Both the position numbers and the translations under genes were made by a program. A stretch of DNA of 64,000 nt from an uncultured Myxococcales bacterium (GTDB lineage: Bacteria > Myxococcota_A > UBA9042), in NCBI GenBank assembly GCA_903840165.1, contig CAIMEY010000010.1, positions 22,331 through 86,330 of the forward strand. Reading direction: 5' to 3'. This document shows positions 43,621-53,529 of the stretch, one piece after another. The notes below the pieces were generated by a model. That model made no database searches and was not told where the DNA came from. It was given only the letters and a program-made list of their open reading frames with translations. The stretch's first letter is position 1. Each line of letters starts with the position of its first letter.

Positions 43621-44211
43621 TCATGGCCCGCGGTGATCAGGCTTTCCTGGGTGGTCATCGCCTTCGAGGGTGGCCCCCTGACAAGGCCCGGCGATACAAC
43701 GAAAGCTAATGTCAAAGGATTTTCGCGTTCGCCCTTCCGTGCCGTCCTGATGAACCTTGAGGACGTCGCCGCTGCGGCCGTAGACGATTCGCCGCGGGAA
43801 AGACTGATTTACATTGGCAAATACCACCATTTGCGGGCCCGTTTCGACGATCCGGTAGGTGACCGCCTCGCCTCCCTGAGGGTGAACATGCAGCGCGACG
43901 CCGTCTGCATGCGCCTCAATACGCAAGTAGCTAAAATAAGGTGTGAATGCGCCATCGACGTCTTGGTGGTGGCCCAGTAGCACGCCGCCGTGGGGTTGCT
44001 CCCAGACCTCCAGACTCAAGGGCCCGAGGTCGCGCCCGGCCCAAGTACCTGCCAGCCAAGCAAATTTGCCCAAGACGGGATCGCCCTGGGCGGCCAAGGC
44101 CTGCAAACGCTGCGTCGCTGTTGGCTTGGTGCTGCGCTGTTGAGGAGGCGGCGCACAGGCACTGATCAGCGCCACCAGGATCAGCCATAGATTCAGGCGC
44201 ATCAATGACAT
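43621..44211 (-). CDS. DUF6265-like lipoprotein
   Basis: 196 residues. The lipobox is LVALISAC. A domain with FAWLAGTWAGRD, LSLEVWEQPHGGVLLGHH and a following beta-barrel-like pattern matches DUF6265/DUF1579-type small barrels, which may bind lipophilic ligands. The ATG overlaps the stop of the upstream flippase-like gene (ATGA), so they are coupled and perhaps act on the same envelope molecule. Confidence 0.72.
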   Translation of the reverse strand: MSLMRLNLWLILVALISACAPPPQQRSTKPTATQRLQALAAQGDPVLGKFAWLAGTWAGRDLGPLSLEVWEQPHGGVLLGHHQDVDGAFTPYFSYLRIEAHADGVALHVHPQGGEAVTYRIVETGPQMVVFANVNQSFPRRIVYGRSGDVLKVHQDGTEGRTRKSFDISFRCIAGPCQGATLEGDDHPGKPDHRGP

Positions 44212-45344
44212 CACGGCGGCGAAATCGCGCCAATCTGATCGCGCCGGGCCCTGGAATCGGCCCACAGGCCCCAGCCGCCAAAGACGGTCGTTTGCACGGT
44301 CTGTACCAGCCAGAGGGCCAAGGCAAAGGCAATGGTTCTAGGGGCTTGCGGTGCAATGCCGTAGAGCCCAGCCGGCAAGAGCAAGAAATACCAGAAACTG
44401 CCGACATTTCCTGGGGAATTGGGGATCATCATGCCGACAACGACGCAAGACATCATCGCGTAGGCGGCGACAATCGGCATTTCGATGCCAAAACCGCGGG
44501 CAAACAGCCAAATCCCTAGGCCATTCATGCCCCAATAGACCACGGTCAAGCCGACGAACTGCACCCCATGCCACGGCGATTGCAGCACGCGCAACCCATC
44601 GAGAAAGGCTGTGACCAGCGAAATCACCTTTTCTGCCAAGCCCTTAGACACGATGCCGACAATGCGTCGCGTCCAGGTTAGCGTGAACTCGCGGGCCACC
44701 AGCGTCGCCACTAGCCCGGCCATCGCCGTGCCGAATAGACCGAGCGCCGCCCAAGCGCCGATCTGCACTTGGGGGAAACGGGCCATGGTCGCGGGATGAA
44801 CCTCGAATAACACCGCGAAAAGAATCGCAGAAACCAGCAGACCATCGAGAATTCGCTCAACGGCAATGGTCCCCAGCCCCGCGCCAAAGGCCAGGGGAGG
44901 CCGCTGGGGCCCCGGGCGAGCGAGCATGAGGGGACGAATGAACTCCCCTAAACGCAAGGGCAAAAGGAAGACAGCCGCAAAGCCGACCGCACCCACACGG
45001 TTGAGTTCGCGAATGCTGACGTGGGCGTAGGGATCGAGTAGCGGCTTCCAACGTAAGACGCGCAACCAATGGATAATAAAGAGAACGACGGCGTAGATCG
45101 CCAGGGCCGACCAGGACAAGGACCAAGTTGCTTGCCCCGGAGCCGCTTCCAGCACCAGGGCAGCATGGCCGCTGGCGTCATGCCCAGCCGTCAATGACCC
45201 GCCAAACAGTCGGTCAACAGGCCAGGAACGCGCTGAAAGCCAAGTGAAAAGTGCACCAAGGCCAAGGCCCGCACCCCACCGCCAAAATTGGGCGGCAGTA
45301 GACTTGCTCGTCGCTGACGGCTCTGGTGTTTCCTGAAGATTCAT
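44211..45344 (-). CDS. Flippase-like integral membrane protein (LPG synthase TM/UPF0104 family)
   Basis: 377 residues from the ATG at 45344. About eight hydrophobic helices. Signature stretches are VGFAAVFLLPLRLGEFIRPLML, GTIAVERILDGLL and MMSCVVVGMMIPNSPGNVGSF, typical of the AglD/MprF N-terminal domain family (lipid or polyprenyl-linked sugar translocation). The conserved R-x-x-E and P-x-x-x-G-N residues are visible. Upstream of the coupled DUF6265 lipoprotein; a role in envelope glycan or lipid transport is inferred. Confidence 0.8.
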   Translation of the reverse strand: MNLQETPEPSATSKSTAAQFWRWGAGLGLGALFTWLSARSWPVDRLFGGSLTAGHDASGHAALVLEAAPGQATWSLSWSALAIYAVVLFIIHWLRVLRWKPLLDPYAHVSIRELNRVGAVGFAAVFLLPLRLGEFIRPLMLARPGPQRPPLAFGAGLGTIAVERILDGLLVSAILFAVLFEVHPATMARFPQVQIGAWAALGLFGTAMAGLVATLVAREFTLTWTRRIVGIVSKGLAEKVISLVTAFLDGLRVLQSPWHGVQFVGLTVVYWGMNGLGIWLFARGFGIEMPIVAAYAMMSCVVVGMMIPNSPGNVGSFWYFLLLPAGLYGIAPQAPRTIAFALALWLVQTVQTTVFGGWGLWADSRARRDQIGAISPP

Positions 45345-45440
45345 CAAAGGTTGCGCGCCTGCCAAGGGGTCGTAGGTCGGACCATGCCAAAATCAGAGAC
45401 GCGGCCGTTGCTGGGACGTTACAGCACTATCTCACTGAAA

Positions 45441-46739
45441 TTATAGGCCATAAACATGGGCGCGAGAGGCTTTCACGTTCTTGGTTGCGTTGCGTGTATC
45501 CACCACCAACTGACTTCGCGCCACGATGTCATTGTAATCAAAGGCCGTATGGTCGGTGATGACAAGGACGGCGTCATAGCTTGGCAACTGCGACAAGTCC
45601 GCAATCGACGAGCGCAGATGGCCGTCTTCGCGAAAGCTGGGCACGTGCGGATCGTAGTACTGCACCAGCGCGCCCTTTTTCTCCAAGAGATCCAGGACGG
45701 TGATGGCGGGTGATTCACGAAAATCGTCGATGTCGCGCTTGTAGGCCACGCCCAACACCAGGATCTTGCTGCCTTTTAGGGCCTTACTACGCTCATTGAG
45801 CGCGTCCTGCGTGCGCGTCACCACGTGGGCGGGCATGGCGGTGTTGATCGTGTCGGCCAGCTCGATGAAGCGCGCCTGATAGTTCATGGTCCGCAATTTC
45901 CAAGACAAATACAGCGGATCGATGGGAATGCAGTGACCGCCTAGGCCAGGGCCCGGATAAAATGGCATGAAACCAAAGGGCTTTGTCGCAGCGGCGTCAA
46001 TGATTTCAAAGACATTGAGCCCGAGCTTGTTGGACATCAAAGCCACTTCATTGACTAGGCCAATGTTGACAGCGCGGAAGGTATTCTCAAGCAATTTAAC
46101 CATTTCCGCGCAGTCTGGCGACGAAACCGTCTTGACGTGGTCGATGAACGTCGAATACAGCGCGTGTACCGCTGCCGAGCAGGCCGGCGTCAGGCCGCCA
46201 ACGATTTTCGTCGTATTCTTGACGCCATACTTCTCGTTGCCTGGGTCGATGCGCTCGGGGCTGAAGGCCACGTTGAAATCGGTCCCAGCCTTGAGGCCCG
46301 AGGCCTTTTCCAGCATCGGCACCATGACTTCGCGGGTGAAGCCCGGATATGTCGTTGATTCTAGGACAAAAAGCTGCCCAGCCTTCATGTTGGCGCCAAT
46401 GCTCTCAGTGGCGCGGACGATGTAGCTGTTGTCCGGATCGCGGGTCTTGGACAAGGGCGTCGGCACGCAAATCACGACAGCATCAGCACTTTTTAGCGAA
46501 CTGAACTCGCTGTAGGCCCGGAGCATGCCCGACGCAACCAGGGGCGCCATGACCTCGGAGGGAACGTCGCCAATGTCACTGATTCCTTGGTTGATTCGGT
46601 CTACGCGCGCCTGCTGAACGTCGATGCCCACGGTCCGCACGCCCACGCCCGCCATGCGCACGGCCAGGGGCAGTCCGACGTATCCAAGGCCAATTACGGC
46701 CACGGTTGCTTCACGATTCTTCAGTTTTTCTGCGAGCAT
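45441..46739 (-). CDS. Nucleotide-sugar 6-dehydrogenase (UDP-HexNAc type, WecC/WbpA-like)
   Basis: 432 residues; AGGAG upstream of the ATG. The NAD-binding loop is VIGLGYVGLPLAV. Substrate and catalytic region: FNVAFSPERIDPGNEKYG, the catalytic Cys in GLGGHCIPIDPLYLSWK, and the C-terminal domain with VLGVAYKRDIDDFRESPAI. The GxGxGGHCIPIDP form belongs to UDP-N-acetyl-glucosamine/mannosamine dehydrogenases that make uronates for surface polysaccharides, rather than UDP-glucose dehydrogenase. No other polysaccharide genes are adjacent. Confidence 0.9.
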   Translation of the reverse strand: MLAEKLKNREATVAVIGLGYVGLPLAVRMAGVGVRTVGIDVQQARVDRINQGISDIGDVPSEVMAPLVASGMLRAYSEFSSLKSADAVVICVPTPLSKTRDPDNSYIVRATESIGANMKAGQLFVLESTTYPGFTREVMVPMLEKASGLKAGTDFNVAFSPERIDPGNEKYGVKNTTKIVGGLTPACSAAVHALYSTFIDHVKTVSSPDCAEMVKLLENTFRAVNIGLVNEVALMSNKLGLNVFEIIDAAATKPFGFMPFYPGPGLGGHCIPIDPLYLSWKLRTMNYQARFIELADTINTAMPAHVVTRTQDALNERSKALKGSKILVLGVAYKRDIDDFRESPAITVLDLLEKKGALVQYYDPHVPSFREDGHLRSSIADLSQLPSYDAVLVITDHTAFDYNDIVARSQLVVDTRNATKNVKASRAHVYGL

Positions 46740-47239
46740 AGATGCTCCTGTGAGCCAGTTGGACGCTGGCGAAAAGTGGCGGTCCTCGCTGCCCTAGCGA
46801 GAGGCTGGCAATCGGCTTGCCATGTAAGCCGTCTCACCCGTTTGGTGCGACGCGGTTGCCCTGGGCCTTGTCATTGCAGCGCCATGGCCACAAGCGCTGG
46901 ACTTGGTTGCCGCCGCGCCGAATTCGGGTCATGAATCGGCCACAAAGCGTGGTCAGGTGGCTGGTGGGTCGGACAAGGCGCGAAACCCTGCTGCCATCGG
47001 TCCCCTGACCGCGGCGGGGGCAAGATTGTAGCCTCTTGGTGCGGTGCGTCAATCGCTGCGCCGGCACAGGTGTTCAGCGCCACGGACTGAGGCGAAACGC
47101 CAATTGTCTAGGTGGATCAAGGTGCAAGAAGGCGTGAAGGCATGGGGGCGGCAGCCAGCCCCGGTGCTTGGGCCAAAGTCCCGGCCCTGGCACACGCAAT
47201 CGCGTTGGGAATCACAGCCTTGCCGTGCGCCTGACCAGT
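46740..47239. other. Intergenic region without recognised features
   Basis: About 500 bases. Several short open frames exist on both strands but none has a ribosome site plus protein-like composition. The first 50 bases upstream of the dehydrogenase should include its promoter. Confidence 0.5.
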
Positions 47240-47551
47240 TCAGTCCGGCTGCATCGACGCCGTGACCCAGGCGTGGTAGGCGGGGTCGACACTTTCGGGC
47301 GTAAAAACAATGATTTCAGGAACTTCATAAGGGTGCATGCCTACCAGCGCAGCTTGACAAGCTGGGACCTGGGCCAAAGCGACTTTGATCAGCAGGATTG
47401 ACTCGGCGTCGTGCTGAATATCGCCTTTCCATCTGTAAATACTCTGGATTTGCGGAATAATGCTGACGCACGCCGCCAGCCCCTGGTCCACCAAAGCGCG
47501 GGCCAGTTGAGCAGCTCGGTCGGGCGGGCAACTGCAGAGAATTACGCGCAT
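47240..47551 (-). CDS. cutA: Divalent-cation tolerance protein CutA
   Basis: 103 residues from the ATG at 47551. It matches CutA1: CSCPPDRAAQLARALVDQGLAACVSIIP, YRWKGDIQHDAESILLIKV and the family end HPYEVPEIIVF. It forms a trimer of ferredoxin-like folds related to PII proteins. It starts 32 bases after the large lipoprotein gene and is probably co-transcribed with it. Confidence 0.93.
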   Translation of the reverse strand: MRVILCSCPPDRAAQLARALVDQGLAACVSIIPQIQSIYRWKGDIQHDAESILLIKVALAQVPACQAALVGMHPYEVPEIIVFTPESVDPAYHAWVTASMQPD

Positions 47552-47583
47552 CTTCCCCTCGCAGCGTCCAACCGTTGCTTCTG

Positions 47584-50500
47584 CTATTGCGGATTGGTTC
47601 CAAGGACTTGCACAGGCACATTCGAAGAAGCGTTGATGGCGATGGCCGTATTGCCCAGGACGCCGCCGACGTTGCTGCCCCAGCACCAGACGGTTCCGTC
47701 TTCTCGCGTCGCGCAACTGTGTGCAGCGCCTGAAGAAATATGTTTCCAGTTCCAGTTATAGACGGACTTAGGCAATAGCACAGAGACTGGTGCGGCGCTG
47801 TCGCCCGAGCCGCCATTACCTAGTTGTCCCGAGGTGTTAGACCCCCAGCAGTAGATGTTGTTGCCGGCCGTCAGGACGCAGGTGTGATTGCCGCCTGCCG
47901 CCACCGAGATGGGATAGCTGCCGGCGGGCAAGTTGATTTTGGTGGTTCCGGCGATCTTGCCGCCGCCGCCGACCTGTCCACTGTTGTTGCGGCCCCAGCA
48001 AAAAACGTTGGCCTGATCGGTATTTGGCGGGTTGATGATCAGACAGTTGTGGTTGGCGCCGGCGCTCAGGGCGAAGGCCGCTCCGCCGCCGCCAAAGCCC
48101 GTGACTTGGGTGGGTGTGCCAATGAGCGAAGGGACCTGCTGCCCGGGTGTGACTTGGCCGAACTGGTTGTCGCCCCAGCAAAAGACCTTCTGATCGCCGA
48201 TCTTGTTGATGACGCACGTGTGATTCAGGCCGGCGCTGAGCCACAGGGCGGCGTTGGCGAACGGTACGGAAAGGGGCGTCGCACTGGCGGGCACGGCGAT
48301 GGGTGCGAGTCCCTGGCCCAACTGCGCGTACGTGTTGTCACCAAAGCAATAGACTTGATTCTGCTTACTGACGGCGCAGCCATGACTTCCGCCGGCGCTG
48401 GCCGCCATCAGGATGACGTCGACACCGCCAGTGCTGGTAGCAACGAGGTCTTGGGGACTCGTTATCACCGCTGAATTATTGGGAATTCCACACTGCCCCA
48501 CCTTGTTGTTGCCCCAGCATTGGCAGACATTGGCGGCGGTGCTGCAGGCGCAGGTGTTGCCGGAACCGGCGTCTACTGACTCGGTGGGGACCTCGGAGGC
48601 TACCGAGACCAGATTGCCGTTGACACCCCCCTTGGTGCCATTGCTCAATTGGTATAAGGTGTTATCTCCCCAGCAGACGACGCCACCGCCAAAGTAGCTG
48701 GTCACGCGCGCGCAGGCGTGGGCGTCGCCGCCGGTGGTGGAATTGACTGGCTGGACCATGGGATGGCCGCACTTGCCAGTGCTGCTGGAACAGTACTGCC
48801 CCGCGGGGCAGGAAATCAGTGAGTTGACCACGCAGTTGCCCGTGTTCGGGTCACAGACACTGCCGCTGCATAGGTCGCTGCCGCAGGTCTTGGGCGTATG
48901 CTGACAACCGCCTAGACCGAAACAGGAATCTACGGTGCAAGGGTTGCCGTCGTCGCAGGAAACCGTGGTATGCAGACAGCCGCCGGCGGCGCAACTGTCG
49001 GTCGTGCAGGCGTTGCCGTCATCGCAATTCATCTTGACGCCGGCGCAGTTACCGGACTGACAGCTGTCCGATGTGGTGCAAGGGTCTCCGTCACTACACG
49101 GCGTCCCGACCAAGTTGGCCGTCACGCACTGTCCACTGCTGGGGTTGCAAGTGCTTGATACGCATATATTACTCGAGGCGCATAGGACCGCCACGCCGGC
49201 CACGCAGGTGCCGCCGGTGCAGGTATCGCCGCTGGTGCAGGCGTTGCCGTCGCTGCAGACAGCAGCGTTGGCCTTATGCTGGCAACCGGCCTTGGCGTCA
49301 CAGGAATCGTCGGTGCACGCGTTGGAGTCGTCGCAGTTTTGGCTGGCCGAACTGGTGCAGATGCCGGCCTTGCAGGAAGTCCCTAAAGTGCAAACGTTTT
49401 GGTCGTCGCAACTGGTCGCGTCGGCGGCGTTGCTGCTGTCGCAGGCGCCGGTTTTGCTGTTGCACTGGACGACCTTGCACGGGTCCGTTGCCGCGGGACA
49501 GGTGATGACCGAGGCGGCGTCCACCTTGCAGGTGTAAGGCAAGGCGCTCTTGTCGCAGAACACCGTGCCATTGCAGAGGTTTTTGTCGTCCGGGCAGTCC
49601 GCGTCCTTCTGGCAACTACACTGATTGGCGCCACCGACGCAGGTGCCGGCCTTGCAGGAGTCACCGGTGGTGCAGGCGTTGCCGTCGTCGCAGTTGGCGA
49701 TTGCATCGGTGTGGGTACAGCCGATGGCGAGCTGGCAAATGTCCTTTGTGCACACGTTGTTGTCATCGCATGCTGCCGAGTTGACCGTTCCAACGCACTT
49801 CGTTTGGCTGCAGGTGTCGCCGTTGGTGCAGGCCACGCCATCGCTGCATGGCGAAGTGTTGGCGGCGTGCGTGCAACCAGCTGAAGAGTCGCAGGAATCA
49901 TCGGTACAAGGATTGCCGTCGTCGCAGTTCACCGCCGCGCCGCTGTTGCAGTTCTTGCTCTTGCACAGGTCGCCTTGGGTGCACGCGCTGCCGTCACTGC
50001 ACGGGGTGCCATCGGCGATCGCGGTGTTGACGCAGGCCCCGGTCTTGGCGTTGCAACTCCCTGGCCAGCAAGGGGTTCCGTCGCAAACCGTGGCGGTGCC
50101 CTTGCAGGAGTTGTCCGTGCAAGTGTCCGCCGTGGTGCACAAATCGCCGTCGGAACAGGCTGCTCCCGCCGTAAACGAGTGCAAACAAGCCTTGTTGGTG
50201 CCACACCCGTCCGCCGTGCAGGGGTCGCCATCGTCGCAGTTGACGTCGTCGACTTGGCCATCGCAGTCGTTGTCGGCACCGTCGCAGCTCTCAGTGGCGG
50301 CGACGGGGGCATCGCATGCGCTGAGCAGGCCTGTAGGGCTGCAAGAACGTTGACCTTTACAGGTGCCGATCAGTTTGCCGCTGGCGTCGTTCACCGTCAG
50401 GCCGCACGTTGTCGAGAGCTGCTTGACCGACGCAAACCAAGAGCATTTGCATTGCCCTGGCTGTAGTGGGTGGTCGATGTCGGGGCTCTTGACGCATTGC

Positions 50501-51204
50501 TGGCTGGAAGCGCCCTCGACGGTCTTGACCTTTAAGCAATCGTAATCACTCGGACAATCAGCCTTGGAAGTGCAGCCCGTCCCGCAGTAACTGCCCTGAT
50601 CGCCCAAATCCACACAAGCGCCGCCGTTGGATCCGGGTTCCTCACAGGAAACAGAGGCCTTACAGGGATCGCAAAGTTCAGCAAACTTCTTGGCGCAGAC
50701 TTGGACGGTAGCGCCAGGACCGCCGGAACTGCTGGGAACTTTTACACAACGAGCGTCCGCAGCGCACGAATTGTCGTTTGCGCACGGCCAAGCGCAGGCT
50801 GGACCTGCATTGGTGTCTAAGCACGCGCCACCTGGACAATCGCTGTCCGTCAAACATGGACACTTGTCTCCACAAGCCGGCCCTGTGTCTGTAGACGTTG
50901 CGTCGCTGCCCGCATCGATGGCGCTATCGGCGTCGACGGCTTCCAAAATATCCGCTGTACTATCTGAGCCTAAGTCGAGAACCGCTACGTCCACCACGTC
51001 GACTTTGGCCGCATCCGCATCGGCCATCGCCCCGTCGGTCGCGTCAGCCAAGGTGCCGTCCGCAGCGGCTTGGGCGGCGAGTTCGGCCTTGAGTTGTTGC
51101 TCCGTCTTGAAATCGCCCAAACAGCTGGGCAAGGCGACCACGACGACAAGCGCCATGAAACCGCCTAATCGGCAAAGGGAAACCCGGCATTGCTGGCCTA
51201 GCAT
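47584..51204 (-). CDS. Giant Cys-rich lipoprotein with C-terminal RCC1 repeats
   Basis: 1206 residues from the ATG at 51204, which has GGGAG upstream. Lipobox VVALPSC. After an acidic linker come a varied Cys-rich region (~90-260) and ~14 copies of D-(D/G)-x-N-x-C-T-x-D-x-C with intervening CxDGxxCTxGDxC units (~270-820). The C-terminal ~380 residues contain RCC1-type blades (VVCWGDN, CQCWGNNKVGQCG, VFCWGDNQFGQV, IYCWGSNTSGQLGNG, VWCWGSNVGGVLG), giving a seven-bladed propeller. Surface-exposed, probably Ca2+-stabilised stalk with a propeller head. Resembles the plus-strand lipoprotein at 14526 in design. Confidence 0.82.
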   Translation of the reverse strand: MLGQQCRVSLCRLGGFMALVVVVALPSCLGDFKTEQQLKAELAAQAAADGTLADATDGAMADADAAKVDVVDVAVLDLGSDSTADILEAVDADSAIDAGSDATSTDTGPACGDKCPCLTDSDCPGGACLDTNAGPACAWPCANDNSCAADARCVKVPSSSGGPGATVQVCAKKFAELCDPCKASVSCEEPGSNGGACVDLGDQGSYCGTGCTSKADCPSDYDCLKVKTVEGASSQQCVKSPDIDHPLQPGQCKCSWFASVKQLSTTCGLTVNDASGKLIGTCKGQRSCSPTGLLSACDAPVAATESCDGADNDCDGQVDDVNCDDGDPCTADGCGTNKACLHSFTAGAACSDGDLCTTADTCTDNSCKGTATVCDGTPCWPGSCNAKTGACVNTAIADGTPCSDGSACTQGDLCKSKNCNSGAAVNCDDGNPCTDDSCDSSAGCTHAANTSPCSDGVACTNGDTCSQTKCVGTVNSAACDDNNVCTKDICQLAIGCTHTDAIANCDDGNACTTGDSCKAGTCVGGANQCSCQKDADCPDDKNLCNGTVFCDKSALPYTCKVDAASVITCPAATDPCKVVQCNSKTGACDSSNAADATSCDDQNVCTLGTSCKAGICTSSASQNCDDSNACTDDSCDAKAGCQHKANAAVCSDGNACTSGDTCTGGTCVAGVAVLCASSNICVSSTCNPSSGQCVTANLVGTPCSDGDPCTTSDSCQSGNCAGVKMNCDDGNACTTDSCAAGGCLHTTVSCDDGNPCTVDSCFGLGGCQHTPKTCGSDLCSGSVCDPNTGNCVVNSLISCPAGQYCSSSTGKCGHPMVQPVNSTTGGDAHACARVTSYFGGGVVCWGDNTLYQLSNGTKGGVNGNLVSVASEVPTESVDAGSGNTCACSTAANVCQCWGNNKVGQCGIPNNSAVITSPQDLVATSTGGVDVILMAASAGGSHGCAVSKQNQVYCFGDNTYAQLGQGLAPIAVPASATPLSVPFANAALWLSAGLNHTCVINKIGDQKVFCWGDNQFGQVTPGQQVPSLIGTPTQVTGFGGGGAAFALSAGANHNCLIINPPNTDQANVFCWGRNNSGQVGGGGKIAGTTKINLPAGSYPISVAAGGNHTCVLTAGNNIYCWGSNTSGQLGNGGSGDSAAPVSVLLPKSVYNWNWKHISSGAAHSCATREDGTVWCWGSNVGGVLGNTAIAINASSNVPVQVLGTNPQ

Positions 51205-51328
51205 CGCGTTCTCCCTTGGCCCGGGCCCGGTCCCTTCTGGCTGCCCGCTGCCCGTCGCCCCTGCTCCTATCGTCATCCTGCAAACCCCGGCCAGACTTTG
51301 TGTAAGGCTTTGTAAAGACCGCTGCGGC

Positions 51329-52237
51329 TCAGAGGGAAAGAGACCACGTGGCCTGGGCACCGCCGATTATAGGCACCACAAACAACTGCGCATTTGCCGC
51401 TGCCGGCTCAGGACGACGCAGCCATTGTCCGGCCCCGTAGCCCGCGATCAGCACACCGGCCGCCAGCGCACCGACACTGACGGCGCGCCAAGTAGTGGCA
51501 TTGTTTGCGTGGGCCAAGTACAAGGTAATATCCTGACTTGTCTGGACTTTTCCATCCATCGCGAAGGCCAAGTCCGCCTCATGCCGGGCCACCAAGTAAG
51601 TGATCAGCGAAATGCCCAGCGTACTGGTGCTTGCGGCCACTTCGAGCCAAGGGACTTGCCGTGGCCGCGGGGTGAGGACGACCTTGGGAACCCCCGAATC
51701 ACGCACGTTTTTCCCGCCCTCATCGTGATTTCTCTGTTCTCGTTCGCGCGCTAGGCGCTCCTGCCGTTCACGCTCCTGCCGGGCTTGTTCCTTGATCTCA
51801 CGGTCACGCTTGTCCTGATCTTTGGCCTCGCGGGCGTGCTGTTCGGCCTGGGCCTGGGCAAGCACCTGAAGCTGTTGATTTATCTCGGCTATCTGCTGAT
51901 CGGCGTCGCGTCTTCCGCCGTCACCAATGGCCGGAAGTTGCCGGTATTCCTGAAAGATTGCCAGGGCCTGCGGGTATAGCTTGGCTTCCTGGTAGGCGCG
52001 GGCGGCGTTGTAGAGCAGCGCGGGGCTCTTGGAACGCGTGTAGGCCTCGAGAAACTTCTGCGCAGCCTTGTCAAAAAGCTTGGATTTAAAGAAGATTTTT
52101 GCTTCGGTCGCCAATGCCTCGGCCTCACGCACGCGCAGGTCGTCGTTGGACTGAGCCAGCGCGGGGCACGTGCCCGCCAGAAGACAGGGCAGGAGCAGCA
52201 GCAAAATCAGTTGATATTTCAACGACCTTGCCGGCAT
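51329..52237 (-). CDS. Exported TPR-like protein with coiled coil and membrane helices
   Basis: 302 residues from the ATG at 52237. A signal peptide (YQLILLLLLPCLLAGTCPALA) is followed by helical TPR-like pairs (AKIFFKSKLFDKAAQKFLEAY, ALLYNAARAYQEAKLYPQALAIF). Next is a strongly charged coiled coil (AEQHAREAKDQDKRDREIKEQ onwards, to ~190), and two hydrophobic segments in the C-terminal third (STLGISLITYLVA, AVSVGALAAGVLIAGYGA). The layout is common in Myxococcota tetratricopeptide proteins of unknown role. Located 125 bases upstream of the giant lipoprotein gene on the same strand. Confidence 0.7.
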   Translation of the reverse strand: MPARSLKYQLILLLLLPCLLAGTCPALAQSNDDLRVREAEALATEAKIFFKSKLFDKAAQKFLEAYTRSKSPALLYNAARAYQEAKLYPQALAIFQEYRQLPAIGDGGRRDADQQIAEINQQLQVLAQAQAEQHAREAKDQDKRDREIKEQARQERERQERLAREREQRNHDEGGKNVRDSGVPKVVLTPRPRQVPWLEVAASTSTLGISLITYLVARHEADLAFAMDGKVQTSQDITLYLAHANNATTWRAVSVGALAAGVLIAGYGAGQWLRRPEPAAANAQLFVVPIIGGAQATWSLSL

Positions 52238-52393
52238 GGCTGACCTCAAGGGACGGTCGGCTTGAATCAAGGGCTGGACCGTCCTGGAGGGCAGAGGGGC
52301 ACACATGACGATAACCATAGCAATACATTCGCGCAAAGCAAAGTTGACGGCTCCGGGCGGGCGAGTGAAAGTCCGCGGCACAGGAGGCCCAGC

Positions 52394-53455
52394 ATGCCCA
52401 ATCTGGCCGCGACGGTTCCGCAGCAGTGGAATGAATTACTAAAGCAGTTCAATGATTTAGATGGCTGTACTACAAACGGGCTGGCTGTCCAGCGCCTGTC
52501 AGGCGGCCTGATCAACGATACCTTCGCCTTGGGCGACGCTTGGATTCTCCAGCGATTGCACCGCATTTTTGCTGCAACGGTGAATTTGGATATTCAGGCG
52601 CTGGTTCCGCATTTGCTGAGGGCCGGTGTGCCCGTGCCGCAGCTGGCGCTGGCCAAGGACGGAAAGCCCTGGGTAGAACTGACAGAACCACCTGAAATAG
52701 CGGGTGTTTGGCGAATTATGAACCGGCTCGAGGGGCAGACGCTGCACCGCCTCGAGTGCGCGGACCAAGCCTATGCGGCCGCCCAACTGGTGGCGCGATT
52801 TCACGGGGCGCTCAGGCAATTGCCGCATACGTTTCACTTTTCGCGCCCGGGCGCCCACGACACCGTGCAGCATATGGCCAACCTGCGACTGGCCGTGGCT
52901 CAGGGGACCGATCACCGCCTGCACCGAGAAGTAGCGATCTTAGCAGAGGAAATCTTGGAGCGGTGGGGGCAGTGGCAGCCGACGCCGGCCCTGCCAACAC
53001 GCATCGTCCACGGCGACCTCAAGGTGTCCAATCTGCTGTTCGCCGGGCAATTGCCGGTGGCGATTCTGGACTTGGACACGATGGCCGCGGGAACTTTGGA
53101 CTTGGAACTCGGCGATGCCCTGCGATCGTGGTGCAATCGAACGGCCGAGGATGCCACTGAGCCTTGCTTTGACGCAGATATTTTTGCTGCAGTTTTAGAT
53201 GGTTATAGGGCCGAGGCTCAGTCGTGGGTGGGCCAGGACGAACTGCGCTGCCTGCCCGCCGCCACGTTGCGCATTTGCTTGGAACTGTCAGCTCGCTTTG
53301 CGGCGGATGCGATTCGGGAGAGCTATTTCGGTTGGGATTCAGTGGCTTTTGCGAGCAGGGGCGACCACAACCTTGCGCGCGCCCGCAATCAGCTGGGCCT
53401 AGCTCGGGCGGTTACGCAGGCGCTGCCGCGGCTTAAGACGGCTGCGGGGCACTAG
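52394..53455 (+). CDS. Aminoglycoside-phosphotransferase-fold kinase (N-acetylhexosamine kinase-like)
   Basis: 353 residues; CAGGAGG upstream of the ATG at 52394. Kinase landmarks: LSGGLINDTFAL (P-loop-like), WILQRLHRIF with the ATP-binding Lys replaced in this local motif, the Brenner catalytic motif VHGDLKVSNLLF and the metal-binding ILDLDTMAAG. The overall pattern, including GDALRSWCN and the C-terminal helices, resembles NahK-type N-acetylhexosamine 1-kinases and homoserine/choline kinase relatives. Cytoplasmic. The substrate is not certain. Confidence 0.75.
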   Translation: MPNLAATVPQQWNELLKQFNDLDGCTTNGLAVQRLSGGLINDTFALGDAWILQRLHRIFAATVNLDIQALVPHLLRAGVPVPQLALAKDGKPWVELTEPPEIAGVWRIMNRLEGQTLHRLECADQAYAAAQLVARFHGALRQLPHTFHFSRPGAHDTVQHMANLRLAVAQGTDHRLHREVAILAEEILERWGQWQPTPALPTRIVHGDLKVSNLLFAGQLPVAILDLDTMAAGTLDLELGDALRSWCNRTAEDATEPCFDADIFAAVLDGYRAEAQSWVGQDELRCLPAATLRICLELSARFAADAIRESYFGWDSVAFASRGDHNLARARNQLGLARAVTQALPRLKTAAGH

Positions 53456-53529
53456 AACAGCAAGCTTGGGACCAGGGACGTTCGCAGGTGGCCGTGTCGT
53501 TGCTAGCTAGGGTGTCCGCGCAGCGCTAC

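Noticed and set aside
46740..47239. Short open frames upstream of the nucleotide-sugar dehydrogenase
   Set aside because: All are Arg-rich in several frames at once, a sign of non-coding GC-rich DNA, and none has a ribosome site.
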